In this document: positions 1-7,780 of the stretch, in pieces
Numbering within the stretch: the stretch's first letter is position 1
Layout: every line of letters starts with the position of its first letter
The notes under the pieces: model-generated
Databases searched by the model: none
What the model saw: the letters and a program-made list of their open reading frames with translations, nothing else
Told to the model about the DNA's origin: nothing
Program-made: the position numbers and the translations under genes
Assembly (NCBI GenBank): GCA_903832665.1
Contig: CAILCG010000007.1
Location: 1 to 64,000 of the forward strand
DNA: 64,000 bases
DNA from: an uncultured Methanomicrobiales archaeon
GTDB taxonomy: Archaea; Halobacteriota; Methanomicrobia; Methanomicrobiales; Methanospirillaceae
Direction: 5' to 3'

Positions 1-235
1 TCGCTGATTTCTTTATTGTCTCCTTTCGATTTGACTTCACAATCAACAAAAGGAGACGCTGTACCTTAGATCTTTCGGTCGTCAGTACATCTCTTTTGGA
101 CTAGGTTTTCTACAGAGCAATTTTTTTTATCTTTTTATCAGGCCGCATTATCGTGAATGAACGTACCGGCTGTTTGTATTTCTCCGGACAACGACAACCG
201 GACGGATGACGAACTGATGGTAATCCCCGTGAAAA
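1..235. other. Gene-free window start with a lone MITE-like end
   Basis: I see no convincing gene here. Two AAAGGAGAC-like purine tracts (about 20-28 on the minus strand, 50-58 on the plus strand) resemble ribosome binding sites but no start codon follows at a useful distance. At about 104-116 the sequence GGTTTTCTACAGAG matches the right end of the dispersed CTGTAGAAAT element found elsewhere in the window, so a decayed copy may end here. Confidence 0.35.
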
Positions 236-706
236 TCACTCGGCCGTTTCCTCTTCCTCGCCCTCTCCGAGACTCCGCTGGAGCATGGCACGGAGCTGCC
301 GGGCCCGGAACCTCACGTGAGGATCAGCCCGGGCGAGCGCCGGGTCGATCTGGTCCGTGACGCTTCCCCGGATCTTTTCATCGGCTCCAACGCGGGCGGT
401 GACAGCAACCCGGTACCAGCACCGGTTCCTGAGCCCGTTCTTTTTGACTTCCCGGTAGAACCGGGCCAGGGTCTGGGGGTTGGGGAAGTTGGTGACAGTC
501 GCCCGGCACATCTCCTCGATTGCCTGGTTGAACTCCGATACCGCCTCCGGAATTTCCTGGTCATGGACAACCGGCTCGCAGGTGAAGTCGATTCCCGGTC
601 TCCCGCCCTCCTCCACGCACCGGGCATGGAGCTCGATGCCGCCGGCAAGATATTCGCCCTCGTGTTCCGGGAATTCTTCTTTTCGTGCCTGGTCCTGGTC
701 AGTCAT
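236..706 (-). CDS. Hypothetical protein, paralogue of the gene at 15775-16290
   Basis: A 156-residue acidic soluble protein that I do not recognise. It has no signal peptide or membrane segment. It aligns over most of its length with the protein at 15775-16290: both share a GGIELHA segment near the N-terminus, a central CWYR/CWYW motif, and a C-terminal D-x-IDP-x-L-x-RADPHV motif followed by a basic helix. The conserved pattern argues that it is a real gene although no clear Shine-Dalgarno precedes the ATG at 706. The two copies lie about 15 kb apart on either side of the accessory island. Function unknown. Confidence 0.75.
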   Translation of the reverse strand: MTDQDQARKEEFPEHEGEYLAGGIELHARCVEEGGRPGIDFTCEPVVHDQEIPEAVSEFNQAIEEMCRATVTNFPNPQTLARFYREVKKNGLRNRCWYRVAVTARVGADEKIRGSVTDQIDPALARADPHVRFRARQLRAMLQRSLGEGEEEETAE

Positions 707-848
707 GATGGTATCACAAGGTTTTGGCGTCCTGCTTTGAATGTATTCGCATCTTTATACGTGGGGTATCGCAGGAACCGGAAACCTTCAGAACCGGAGT
801 GACTGCTAGGGGAAAAAACGGCCCGGGCGAGCCTGTAGCGTGCAGCCT

Positions 849-1919
849 TCAGTGCTCGTTTCCCAGGACTTCTGCTGTTGTCCGGAAGTGCATCTTTGCG
901 ACCAGCGAAAGGGCGGGAAGCCCGGATTTTGCAACAAATTGTTTGCCGGCCCTGATGACCGCGGCCGACGCCCCGAGAGGAAAGGTCATTGCGTAGCGCT
1001 GCGAGAGGGCTGCAATCTTTGCGACAAACCGGTCCCGGGCCAGGATCGATGCCGCTGCGACCGCGATATTCCGCTCCGCCCGGTGCATCTGGACCAGCCG
1101 GATGGTCCTGCCCTTCTCCTGGAGTTTTCCTGTGATGTAGCGTTTGTCCGCGAACTGGTCGGCGATCGCGACCTGGCAGTTAACCCGTTTGAGCAACTCC
1201 CCGAGCGCCTTGGCATGCCCCCAGGCAAGCATCGTGTTGAGGTTCTTTCCTTCGAGTTTCATCTGCCCGTAGAGTTTATTGTATTTATCGGGAGAAATTT
1301 CAATGATCTCGTACTTTCCGGCGCAGACCTGCCGGATCTTTTCCGCGAGTTCTTTTATCTCCCCGTCCGTGCAGGTCTTGCTGTCCCGCACGCCGATTGC
1401 CCGCAACCCGCCCGCGGTCTCCTCGTCAAGACAGACTGCGGCACAGACCAGGGGGCCGAAATAATCTCCCTTTCCCGACTCGTCTGTGCCGATGACCGGG
1501 TACCCCACATCGTACGTGGGATTGTCCTGCCGGGGGGTCGCTGCCTGATGGGAGACAGCCTTTGGCTTGCCAGCGGGGGAATGGGATGCCGGGGGACGGG
1601 ATGCAGGTGGATGAACTACCGGGAGCTTCTTCTCAAGCAGGTGTTGCACAGCCTGCCGGAGTGCCGGGTCCTTGAGCGGGGAATAATCGAGTGTAAATGT
1701 CCCGTTCCTGCGCAGGTAAATCCGCATGAGCCCGCTCGCTCTCTCCCGAGAGAGGCTGAACTGCAGGCCGTACGCAATGGATTTGCACGACTCAATCGTA
1801 AAGTGATCGGCGAGCAGGATGCCCTCTATGGTGTGGTAATATGCTGCCAGTTTTTCGTCGGTCACGGTGGGGGCACCTGATTTTTTGCCGGGGATACCAC
1901 GATAGGACGTTATTCCCAT
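849..1919 (-). CDS. rnhC: Ribonuclease HIII
   Basis: A 356-residue type 2 RNase H that should cleave the RNA strand of RNA-DNA hybrids. The catalytic block GTDESGKGDYFG is at residues 144-155, with the acidic pair D146-E147; the exact ESGKGDYFGP form is typical of RNase HIII rather than HII. RNase HIII proteins carry an N-terminal TBP-like substrate-binding domain, and residues about 20-100 fit that size and place, followed by a Pro/Ser-rich linker (about 101-135). A later conserved motif, HRAERNIAVAAASILARD, matches the family helix with the third acidic residue. The gene is monocistronic. Start uncertain: residue 1 at 1919 or a GTG about 18 codons later. RNase HIII is uncommon in archaea, which usually have RNase HII. 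Confidence 0.9.
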   Translation of the reverse strand: MGITSYRGIPGKKSGAPTVTDEKLAAYYHTIEGILLADHFTIESCKSIAYGLQFSLSRERASGLMRIYLRRNGTFTLDYSPLKDPALRQAVQHLLEKKLPVVHPPASRPPASHSPAGKPKAVSHQAATPRQDNPTYDVGYPVIGTDESGKGDYFGPLVCAAVCLDEETAGGLRAIGVRDSKTCTDGEIKELAEKIRQVCAGKYEIIEISPDKYNKLYGQMKLEGKNLNTMLAWGHAKALGELLKRVNCQVAIADQFADKRYITGKLQEKGRTIRLVQMHRAERNIAVAAASILARDRFVAKIAALSQRYAMTFPLGASAAVIRAGKQFVAKSGLPALSLVAKMHFRTTAEVLGNEH

Positions 1920-2114
1920 CTCTTTGGATCCGTCCGGCAGATAATCCGGGTATCCATTACTGCCTCAACTCTTTTCATTCTTTTCCCCGGAATCTTTCCT
2001 CTCAACCGGATGGATGACATATCCTGGCGGTTACCCGAAGTAACCCGTAAAATTTCCGCAAGCCGGTATTTTATGTATGAGAAAAACCGATGTCAATGAA
2101 GAGGTATTACGAAC

Positions 2115-2411
2115 ATGACCGAAATTAAAGGACACTTTGAAAAGGGATACTGGGTCCTGGATAAAGCTCCTGCGACCCCCAAGATCGATGAGAATGTGAT
2201 CGACAAGCGCTTTTCCGATGCCACCAAGTCCGTCATCACGTCAATCGATGACGTGATGAAAGTCACCCGTGACCTCGTGACAACAGAAGAGGGCAAGCAG
2301 TACATTGAAAAGACCATCAGGGAGACACAGACGCAGATGCAGAAGTCCTTTGATGATATGATCAACCACGTAAAAAGCGAAGTTGACAAGCAGGTAAAAA
2401 ATTTAAAATAA
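2115..2411 (+). CDS. Small helical protein, function unknown
   Basis: A 98-residue, highly charged, mostly helical protein without membrane segments or Cys. Residues 30-98 could form an amphipathic coiled coil (heptad-like spacing in the stretch around VMKVTRDLVTTEEGKQYIEK). GAGG at 2099-2102 may serve as a weak ribosome binding site 12 nt before the ATG. The gene stands alone and ends in AT-rich, T-tract sequence (2410-2417) that can serve as an archaeal terminator. I do not recognise the family. Confidence 0.75.
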   Translation: MTEIKGHFEKGYWVLDKAPATPKIDENVIDKRFSDATKSVITSIDDVMKVTRDLVTTEEGKQYIEKTIRETQTQMQKSFDDMINHVKSEVDKQVKNLK

Positions 2412-3158
2412 TTTTTTCCCTGCCTCAGAAAATCCTGTCTGCTCTTTTGATAATTTTGGGACCCGGTCAAACCTGCCGGAGAAAATCCCGGGCATCTCTG
2501 AACTTGTGCATGATGACGGGACGTTCATTCGTGAGCATGAGTCCTCCCCCGTGTTTTTGTATCTTGAATTTTTTGCTGTGGAGAAATCCCTGTTTTCGCG
2601 TTACTTGCCAGTCCTGTTCGGAATTAGGAGTGTGACCCCCTCTCTCCCCCAGAGGGGGAGGCATCCCAAGGGGAGCGCCCCCTTGACCCCCGTTTTGGAA
2701 GTTCTTGTCACTCCTCAATTCCCCACAAGGATTTTTGCAGAGTCAAACTTTCTTCAAAAGGAATTAACCGGAAGATAATTTCCCGGTAACCTCTGGCGTG
2801 GGCATGACTCCCTGTCCCTCATCCGAGAGCATGCGTCTCCCCTCTGGTTTTAGTCTCTAAAATTTTTTCGAAGGAATTCCCTGAATAATATTTCCCGGGG
2901 GTCCAGCCTCTTGACGGTGAAAATTAGGAAGAACCGATGGTCCTTGAGCGTTTGCAAAAATTTTCCGCAACTGCTCTACGGTTCCCCTGGGGTCATACGG
3001 AATCACATCGAAACCCTCCCGGATTGTATCCACCCTCAAGAAAAATCCCAGATTATTTCGTGCCGGAGCACCAAAAGAGCGTAGCGTTTTCCCGTGAAAG
3101 ATTACCAGAATAGTTTCGCAGCGATGAAGGGGTGGCTTAAGGTTACAGAAGGTGAAGG
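2412..3158. other. Gene-free intergenic region containing a MITE-like copy
   Basis: About 750 bases without a supportable gene. It contains the dispersed repeat copy at 2576-2742 (listed separately). A minus-strand reading frame at 2857-3039 (60 codons) has no ribosome binding site and no recognisable motif. The rest is unremarkable. Confidence 0.6.
2576..2742 (+). repeat. MITE-like dispersed element, short form (copy 1)
   Basis: A 167-bp element bounded by an imperfect terminal inverted repeat: left end CTGTGGAGAAATCC (2576-2589), right end GGATTTTTGCAGAG (about 2729-2742). The interior carries the module-A signature, a CCCCTCTCTCCCCCAGAGGG hairpin followed by GGCATCCCAAGGGG (about 2637-2685), also found at 22190, 33255 and, inverted, at 40215. 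It lies wholly between genes and encodes nothing. Confidence 0.75.
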
Positions 3159-3788
3159 ATGGCTCATTACCTGATCGACATCCGCCTAATGGGGTCCGTG
3201 AAGCACCAGATCCGCAGCCTGAGCAATCACCTGAATGAAAAATTTAATCTCGGCGACAAACTGGTTGTCCCGCATATCACCTTAGCGGGGCCTTTTGGCA
3301 CGCAGGACGAGGCAAAACTGGTAGAAGATTTCACCCGGATCTGCACGGGCCTGCATGCGATCCCGAAATATGAGGTGGGAGGGTACGGTTTTTTTGACGA
3401 AACCCGGGTGGTGTACGTGACCATCACCCCCGATGAGACCCTCCGGCAATTCCGGTACCAGGTGGCCCGGGCCATCACCCCGTACTGTTCGTTACGGGAC
3501 TATGACCAGGATTCTGCTGACGAGTTTAAATTCCATTCAACGCTCGCCATGAAACTCGACTGGCTCACCTTCCAGCGGATAAAATGGTACTTCCGGGGGC
3601 AGGAGAGCGTCATATACCGGCATCATCCCCTCCGGGCGACCCTGCTCCGAAACTCCCGGATTCTCTGTGAATATGATTTTGTCCAGGGCCGGATGCTGAG
3701 CCGGGCCCAGGCGATGAGCAAGGCGACGCGGATGCGGGATTTCGATATCCTCAAGGTGTGGGACGATGGGAGCTGGGAAGAGGAGTAA
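3159..3788 (+). CDS. 2H phosphoesterase (2'-5' RNA ligase / cyclic phosphodiesterase family)
   Basis: A 209-residue soluble protein with the two H-x-T motifs that define the 2H superfamily: H39-I-T41 in PHITLAGPF and H126-S-T128 in FHSTLAM, each followed by a hydrophobic strand. Members hydrolyse or form 2'-5' or cyclic phosphodiester bonds in RNA or nucleotides; the substrate cannot be read from sequence. Length fits the LigT/ThpR-like family. An AGGTGAAGG tract just before the ATG may act as ribosome binding site. Monocistronic. The C-terminal 40 residues (RMLSRAQAM..WEEE) extend beyond the core fold. Confidence 0.85.
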   Translation: MAHYLIDIRLMGSVKHQIRSLSNHLNEKFNLGDKLVVPHITLAGPFGTQDEAKLVEDFTRICTGLHAIPKYEVGGYGFFDETRVVYVTITPDETLRQFRYQVARAITPYCSLRDYDQDSADEFKFHSTLAMKLDWLTFQRIKWYFRGQESVIYRHHPLRATLLRNSRILCEYDFVQGRMLSRAQAMSKATRMRDFDILKVWDDGSWEEE

Positions 3789-3830
3789 ATCCGGTTTTGC
3801 ATTTTTGGTTCCCGTCTATTCCTTTCCAGG

Positions 3831-4032
3831 AAAAATCCCGCCCCTGCAGGGGGACTGGAAAATATTCCTGCATTTTTCCCGGTTCCTTCCTGCTATATCT
3901 CGCTCCCTCCAACGACAGGTACAACGCGGCATCTTCTCTCGTTAAAAAAATCCCGCACGTGCAGGGTGTTGGAAAATTTTCCCGCATTTTTTTCCCGGTT
4001 CCTTCCTGCTATATACTGCTCACGCCAACAAC
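3831..4032 (+). repeat. Two tandem copies of a GGAAAATATTCC-type element
   Basis: Two direct repeats, about 3831-3915 and 3944-4032. Each runs: AAAAATCCCGC, a TGCAGGG block, (T)GGAAAAT(A/T)TTCC, GCATTTTT, CCCGGTTCCTTCCTGCTATAT, then a CC-rich tail ending CCAAC. The core resembles the palindrome found upstream of the secreted-protein genes at 18.3, 19.4 and 20.8 kb. The second copy ends about 30 bases before the next ATG, and its TATAT could be a TATA box. Confidence 0.7.
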
Positions 4033-4061
4033 GTGGCTATCCAAAGGAGACGTGAGAAAAA

Positions 4062-4403
4062 ATGCTATCACTCCCATCCCCGGGAAAGCCGTTAGCCCGA
4101 CTCGCCCTGCTGTTTACTTCCCTACCTATGATGATACCTGCCCTGACCTCCGGAGATCCAGACCCGGACCTTCCGCATCAGGATGCCATGCCAGCGCTGG
4201 CGACCGATACAGGCCTGGTCGAATTTGCCAAAATGGATTCGGTTCCCTGGTGGTTTGAGAACGAGCACGCCATCGAAAGTGCTCTTCCGCTCCCGTTAAA
4301 GTGCCGGCAGTGTGATGCTATCATGGCAGACCGGGACCATCCTTTCGATTCGATCACCTGGCTCATGCATGGTTGTGAGGCGCAGGGGTGTTGCGAAGAG
4401 TGA
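4062..4403 (+). CDS. Small Cys-rich protein, possibly exported
   Basis: A 113-residue protein preceded by a good ribosome binding site (AAAGGAGA, 13 nt upstream of the ATG), which is the main evidence that it is real. Residues about 8-30 form a hydrophobic stretch (ARLALLFTSLPMMIPAL) that could be a signal peptide or single membrane anchor. The C-terminal half carries CRQC (about residue 80) and a GCEAQGCC cluster at the end, so metal or disulfide chemistry is possible. A duplicated promoter-like element sits directly upstream. Family not recognised. Confidence 0.55.
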   Translation: MLSLPSPGKPLARLALLFTSLPMMIPALTSGDPDPDLPHQDAMPALATDTGLVEFAKMDSVPWWFENEHAIESALPLPLKCRQCDAIMADRDHPFDSITWLMHGCEAQGCCEE

Positions 4404-4603
4404 CAGGCAAGCTCGTGAGACTGACGGTTACTGACGGCGTGCGAAATGTCCCGGCATCACCGGGAATTTCTTAGAAATCTTTTTCACCGGAAAGAGATCG
4501 TTTCCCGGCTAACAAAATCTACTCTCCAAAGGTACTAACCAATGCGGTTACGCCCGGGGGAAAGGTACCTGACGGAAAAAATGATATCCCTCCCCTTTAA
4601 AAT

Positions 4604-5020
4604 TCAGGAATTTTCGAGAAGTGCCTCAATGGTACGGAGAAGATGCTCTGCCTGACTCACGGCAAATTCAGCTTCTGCCTCTGATATTGCTCCCGCGGTA
4701 TCATACACTGAACTATGCCGTTTGCGTCGCATCCGGTCAAAAACGATCGCATCTTTTTCTTCAAGATAGTGTTGGCCGAATTTTACTACAGAAATGTGCT
4801 GGTTTGCTCCGTCCGGGCGGTACCCGTTGGCAAACATCAGGGCCCGGCCAGCCTGGAGAACCGCATTGTATGCGATCGTGTAGGTCCAGTCATGATCACT
4901 GGCGAGAAGAAGCCGCGAGGTAACGAGATCCCGGTGTGCCAGGGCAAGTGCATCCGCGACTTTTTTCCGGTCAACGGGAAGTTTTTTTATGAGTCCTTCG
5001 CGTTCAAGATCGTCGATCAT
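4604..5020 (-). CDS. HEPN-domain protein (toxin of a HEPN-MNT pair)
   Basis: A 138-residue all-helical HEPN protein. HEPN domains of this size are typically metal-independent RNases; the signature R-x(4-6)-H is present as R96-MRRKR-H102, with Y106 following, in a segment of the PF05168 type. Its ATG overlaps the stop codon of the upstream nucleotidyltransferase gene by 4 nt (ATGA), so the two are translationally coupled. In characterised HEPN-MNT systems the nucleotidyltransferase neutralises the HEPN toxin; that role here is inferred from the pairing and motifs. Confidence 0.85.
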   Translation of the reverse strand: MIDDLEREGLIKKLPVDRKKVADALALAHRDLVTSRLLLASDHDWTYTIAYNAVLQAGRALMFANGYRPDGANQHISVVKFGQHYLEEKDAIVFDRMRRKRHSSVYDTAGAISEAEAEFAVSQAEHLLRTIEALLENS

Positions 5021-5580
5021 TCACAGGTTCCGATAATGGGTATCTGTGGCTCATTCATTACATTCTTTACGAAAGGATCTCCGGACTCTTTTCGTCTTCT
5101 GAACTCATCGCCCTTCATGAGCGTATAGTTGATCTCCCGGTTGGTTTTCTGCTCTCCTTCGTGGATGAGGGGGATTAACATATTTTCATCTATATCGCCG
5201 ATGATAAAAAGATCGATATCGCTCTTTGCCCCGGCGGTCCCCTGAGCAAACGATCCATAGATGAAGATGCATTCGATGCCGGGGATCCGGGCAAGATCCT
5301 CCCGAATAATTTTTGCTACCCCTTCGGTTTTGAGTACAATCTTCTGGAGATCCTGGTAGAGGTAAAAATCCCGATTGACCGAGTAGAACTGCAGGTTTCC
5401 TTTTTTATTTCCCGCGATGAGGCCGAACGCTTCGAGGTTTGCAAGTTCCCGGCGCACGGCATTGTAATTTTCTCCGGTCATCCGCACAATCTCGCGAACG
5501 TAATACTCATTCTCCGGGTTGAGCAGGAAGAGGGTGAGGAGCTTTACTCGGGTCTTTGAGGGGATGAGCGCTTCCAGCAT
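5017..5580 (-). CDS. Winged-HTH nucleotidyltransferase (MNT antitoxin-like)
   Basis: A 187-residue protein. Residues 1-75 are a winged helix-turn-helix (VREIVRMTGENYNAVRRELANLEAFGL), and residues 95-130 carry the minimal nucleotidyltransferase motif GSFAQG (109-114) with SDIDL (120-124). It is the first gene of the pair with the HEPN gene at 4604-5020. In this family the MNT partner silences the HEPN RNase, in some systems by AMPylation of a tyrosine. The attached HTH and a palindrome 13-26 nt upstream of the ATG suggest autoregulation. Length is larger than stand-alone MNT because of the HTH. Confidence 0.85.
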   Translation of the reverse strand: MLEALIPSKTRVKLLTLFLLNPENEYYVREIVRMTGENYNAVRRELANLEAFGLIAGNKKGNLQFYSVNRDFYLYQDLQKIVLKTEGVAKIIREDLARIPGIECIFIYGSFAQGTAGAKSDIDLFIIGDIDENMLIPLIHEGEQKTNREINYTLMKGDEFRRRKESGDPFVKNVMNEPQIPIIGTCE

Positions 5581-5589
5581 GAGTACATA

Positions 5590-5620
5590 ATGTATTCAAT
5601 TGAATAAAAAATGTATTCAT
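5590..5620 (-). promoter_or_regulatory. Candidate operator of the HEPN-MNT operon
   Basis: Immediately upstream of the MNT start (5580) lies a perfect 14-bp palindrome, TATTCAATTGAATA (5593-5606), flanked by the direct repeat ATGTATTCA at 5590-5598 and 5611-5619. The AT-rich stretch between them can hold the TATA box. The natural binder would be the HTH domain of the MNT protein (inference). Confidence 0.6.
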
Positions 5621-5676
5621 ATGGGTGGGATCCTGGAGAAAGACGACTCGCCCCGGCATCAGCCAACTAAAGGCAG

Positions 5677-6108
5677 TTATTCGCCGGAGAACGATTGCCC
5701 CGGTGCCTGTCCGGTATTGGGCACGGAGATGTGAAGCTGCGTAATCAGCCAGCGATTCCCGGTATTTATCAGCCCGATGGTCATCCGTACCCTCATCATC
5801 TGCCTGCCGGTTCCCTCCGCAGCGAAGATACAGGTGCAGCCGCTCATCACCCAGGCGTCCGGTCCATTGCCGGCGATGTTCAGATCGGTGAATTCGAGAG
5901 TGATAGAAGTTGCCTGGACCAGATCACGCTGTACGAGCGGTGCGTATTCGTTCCGGTTCCTGAAATGCTCATCCGGCCCAGCACCGTATCCGCTGATGTC
6001 CGGGGAGAATAGCGCCAGCAGCGCCTTGAGATCCTTTTGCCGGTATGCTGCACAATACCTGCCAAGGGTTTCTTTGACCTCGTCCTTCTGCACTTCCGAA
6101 AGAGTCAT
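5677..6108 (-). CDS. SnoaL-like / NTF2-fold protein
   Basis: A 143-residue soluble protein with the alpha+beta pattern of SnoaL-like (NTF2 superfamily) proteins: an N-terminal helix (VKETLGRYCAAYRQKDLKALLALFSPD) followed by alternating strands ending in GNRWLITQLHIS. Typical length for the family, which includes ketosteroid-isomerase-like enzymes and many small binding proteins of unknown ligand. It is divergently oriented from the Cache lipoprotein at 6458. Substrate unknown. Confidence 0.75.
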   Translation of the reverse strand: MTLSEVQKDEVKETLGRYCAAYRQKDLKALLALFSPDISGYGAGPDEHFRNRNEYAPLVQRDLVQATSITLEFTDLNIAGNGPDAWVMSGCTCIFAAEGTGRQMMRVRMTIGLINTGNRWLITQLHISVPNTGQAPGQSFSGE

Positions 6109-6457
6109 AGTAGTGATACGGCAGGAGCATCAGATATCTTTTGTGTAATCCCGGGTGCCCGGGCTGCCCGGTTCTGTTTTTTTCGCGCCGGAGCGTTTGT
6201 TGCGGGTGTACAACCTCCGTCAATGTTCCGGCGCGAAAAAAAGCATTGCAGGGCAATTTAAGAGAACGGGACCGGGAGGAATTGCGGTCGCGATACTTTT
6301 TGGCAGGTGTCCTTTTGGCGGGTCTGCTGCCGATCACCCGGACCCGGGGTGTTCATTGCTCACCGCTGACAATAGGGAACAAAAAATGATCCTCACCCCG
6401 GAGTCCAGCGGTACGCTCTCATCTCTGTTTTATGGGAAGAAAACCAAAATACTCATC
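6109..6457. other. Divergent intergenic region with a 16-bp inverted repeat
   Basis: The gap lies between divergently transcribed genes. At 6177-6192 (TTTTTTTCGCGCCGGA) and 6227-6242 (its exact reverse complement) lies a perfect 16-bp inverted repeat around a 34-base spacer. Because both neighbours are transcribed away from it, it is not an ordinary terminator. A plus-strand frame is open from 6155 into the lipoprotein but has no protein-like features before 6458. Confidence 0.65.
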
Positions 6458-7012
6458 ATGAAACAATCGTTTATCTCATTCCTGTGTATCTTTTTTATCA
6501 GCCTGTTCCTGGTAACGGCAGGCTGTACGCAGAACCAAACCGGCGTCGCTTCCCCGGCACCGGAAAAAATGGGCGTCGCCCCGCAGGTGACCTACACCTC
6601 CAATGAGACGCTCGTTGCGTTTGTCGAGAGCGCCGTTGCGTATGAGAAAGCCAATGGCAGGGAGCGGGCCCTGGCAGAATTTAATAACAAAAATGGTTCG
6701 TTCATCAGAGAAGAACTCTACATCTACGCCTACGGCTTCAATGGCACGACCCTTGCCCACCCGGTCAATCCGGAGTCGGTGGGAAAACTCCGCGAGGGGG
6801 CCAACGGGGTGTTTGTCAAAGAGATGAGTGCGGTGATCAAGAATGGCAGCGGGTATTACCGGTTCGTGTACATCAATCCGGCCCACAACAATACGCTCGA
6901 ATCAAAACTCGGGTACGGTATTCCGATCAATGAGGACTGGTGGCTTGGGTCCGGGGTCTATGAAGGGCCGATGAACCCGGCGGCGACCGGTGAGGGGAAA
7001 AACGGGGAATAA
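6458..7012 (+). CDS. Lipoprotein with a Cache-type sensor domain
   Basis: Start chosen at the ATG at 6458, which gives a classic lipoprotein signal (MKQSFISFLCIFFISLFLV..AGC) with the lipobox Cys near residue 23; the upstream in-frame codons have no protein-like features. The mature part (about 160 residues) resembles single Cache domains (sCache_2 type): a long helix (LVAFVESAVAYEKANGRERALAEFN), then IYAYGFNGTTLAHP, VKEMSAVIKNGSGYYRFVY and WWLGSGVY. Such domains bind small extracellular ligands, usually as part of a sensor; here it is free-standing and membrane-anchored by lipid. Confidence 0.85.
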   Translation: MKQSFISFLCIFFISLFLVTAGCTQNQTGVASPAPEKMGVAPQVTYTSNETLVAFVESAVAYEKANGRERALAEFNNKNGSFIREELYIYAYGFNGTTLAHPVNPESVGKLREGANGVFVKEMSAVIKNGSGYYRFVYINPAHNNTLESKLGYGIPINEDWWLGSGVYEGPMNPAATGEGKNGE

Positions 7013-7024
7013 AAAATGCGAAAA

Positions 7025-7780
7025 TTAAATAATTGAAATAAGATCCTCGCAGACTGCCCGAATTTTTTGAGGTTCCATTCTTCCATACCGATCCCGTACG
7101 GGATCGATATCCGGAATCCGGGTAATTACCCCTTTGAGAAATGTATATCGTGATAATTCGCGACCCAGGATTTCAAGATCGATCTCTCGCCCTCCTGAAA
7201 TCGGATCGATAAGGGCAAGGAGATCCGCACAATCCTTGATCCATTTTAATCGCTCATGCTCTTCATTGATGAAGGGATTTCCGTGTTCAATCCGGGAACT
7301 CCGATCCCAGGCAGCTTTCAGCTTCAGTAAAACCAGGATGGAGCGGTTAGGTACTTCAATTTCGGCGCCCCCACGAACACGCTTCATCACGGTATTTCCG
7401 GTGAGGATCTCAAAGGAGAAGGGGATTTCAGGGTGACCTTCAAAAGGATATGATTTACTCCGGGAAATAAAATCGAGGATAATAATCCCGTGCGGGGTTC
7501 TTTTCAGGACCGTTTTCCCGAAAGGATACAGGACGTCATATTCGTAGCCTTCGTGGTGCGAAAGATGGTGCATGAGGCTGTGACTGGTATGACTGTTGGA
7601 GACGAGATCAATGTCTACTGAACCTAAATAGGGATTATACGCATCTACCGCCCAGCCCCCGATAAGAACGAGCGACGAAACGGGAGAGTCATGATGGTGT
7701 TTCTCATTCCATTCCCCGATCTTTTTGAGTTCCTGGCCGGATACCTCAATAATTTCCTGGCCCAGTTCATAGTTCCGCAT
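7025..7780 (-). CDS. AbiEii-like nucleotidyltransferase (toxin of a type IV-like pair)
   Basis: A 251-residue nucleotidyltransferase-fold protein. The motif GGWAVDAYNPYLGSVDIDLV (residues 41-60) supplies the GG and the D56-x-D58 metal pair, as in AbiEii/MenT-type enzymes. A basic segment (LVLLKLKAAWDRSSR) follows, as is usual in the family. It overlaps the upstream gene (7767-8792) by 14 nt, forming an AbiEi-AbiEii-like operon. In characterised AbiE systems the nucleotidyltransferase is the toxin and AbiEi the transcriptional repressor and antitoxin; this assignment is by analogy. Confidence 0.8.
   Translation of the reverse strand: MRNYELGQEIIEVSGQELKKIGEWNEKHHHDSPVSSLVLIGGWAVDAYNPYLGSVDIDLVSNSHTSHSLMHHLSHHEGYEYDVLYPFGKTVLKRTPHGIIILDFISRSKSYPFEGHPEIPFSFEILTGNTVMKRVRGGAEIEVPNRSILVLLKLKAAWDRSSRIEHGNPFINEEHERLKWIKDCADLLALIDPISGGREIDLEILGRELSRYTFLKGVITRIPDIDPVRDRYGRMEPQKIRAVCEDLISII

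Noticed and set aside
840-1880. Long plus-strand open frame opposite RNase HIII
   Set aside because: It mirrors the codon structure of the minus-strand gene in GC-rich DNA and has no protein motif.
2857-3039. 60-codon minus-strand frame
   Set aside because: No ribosome binding site, no motif, lies in a repeat-containing gap.
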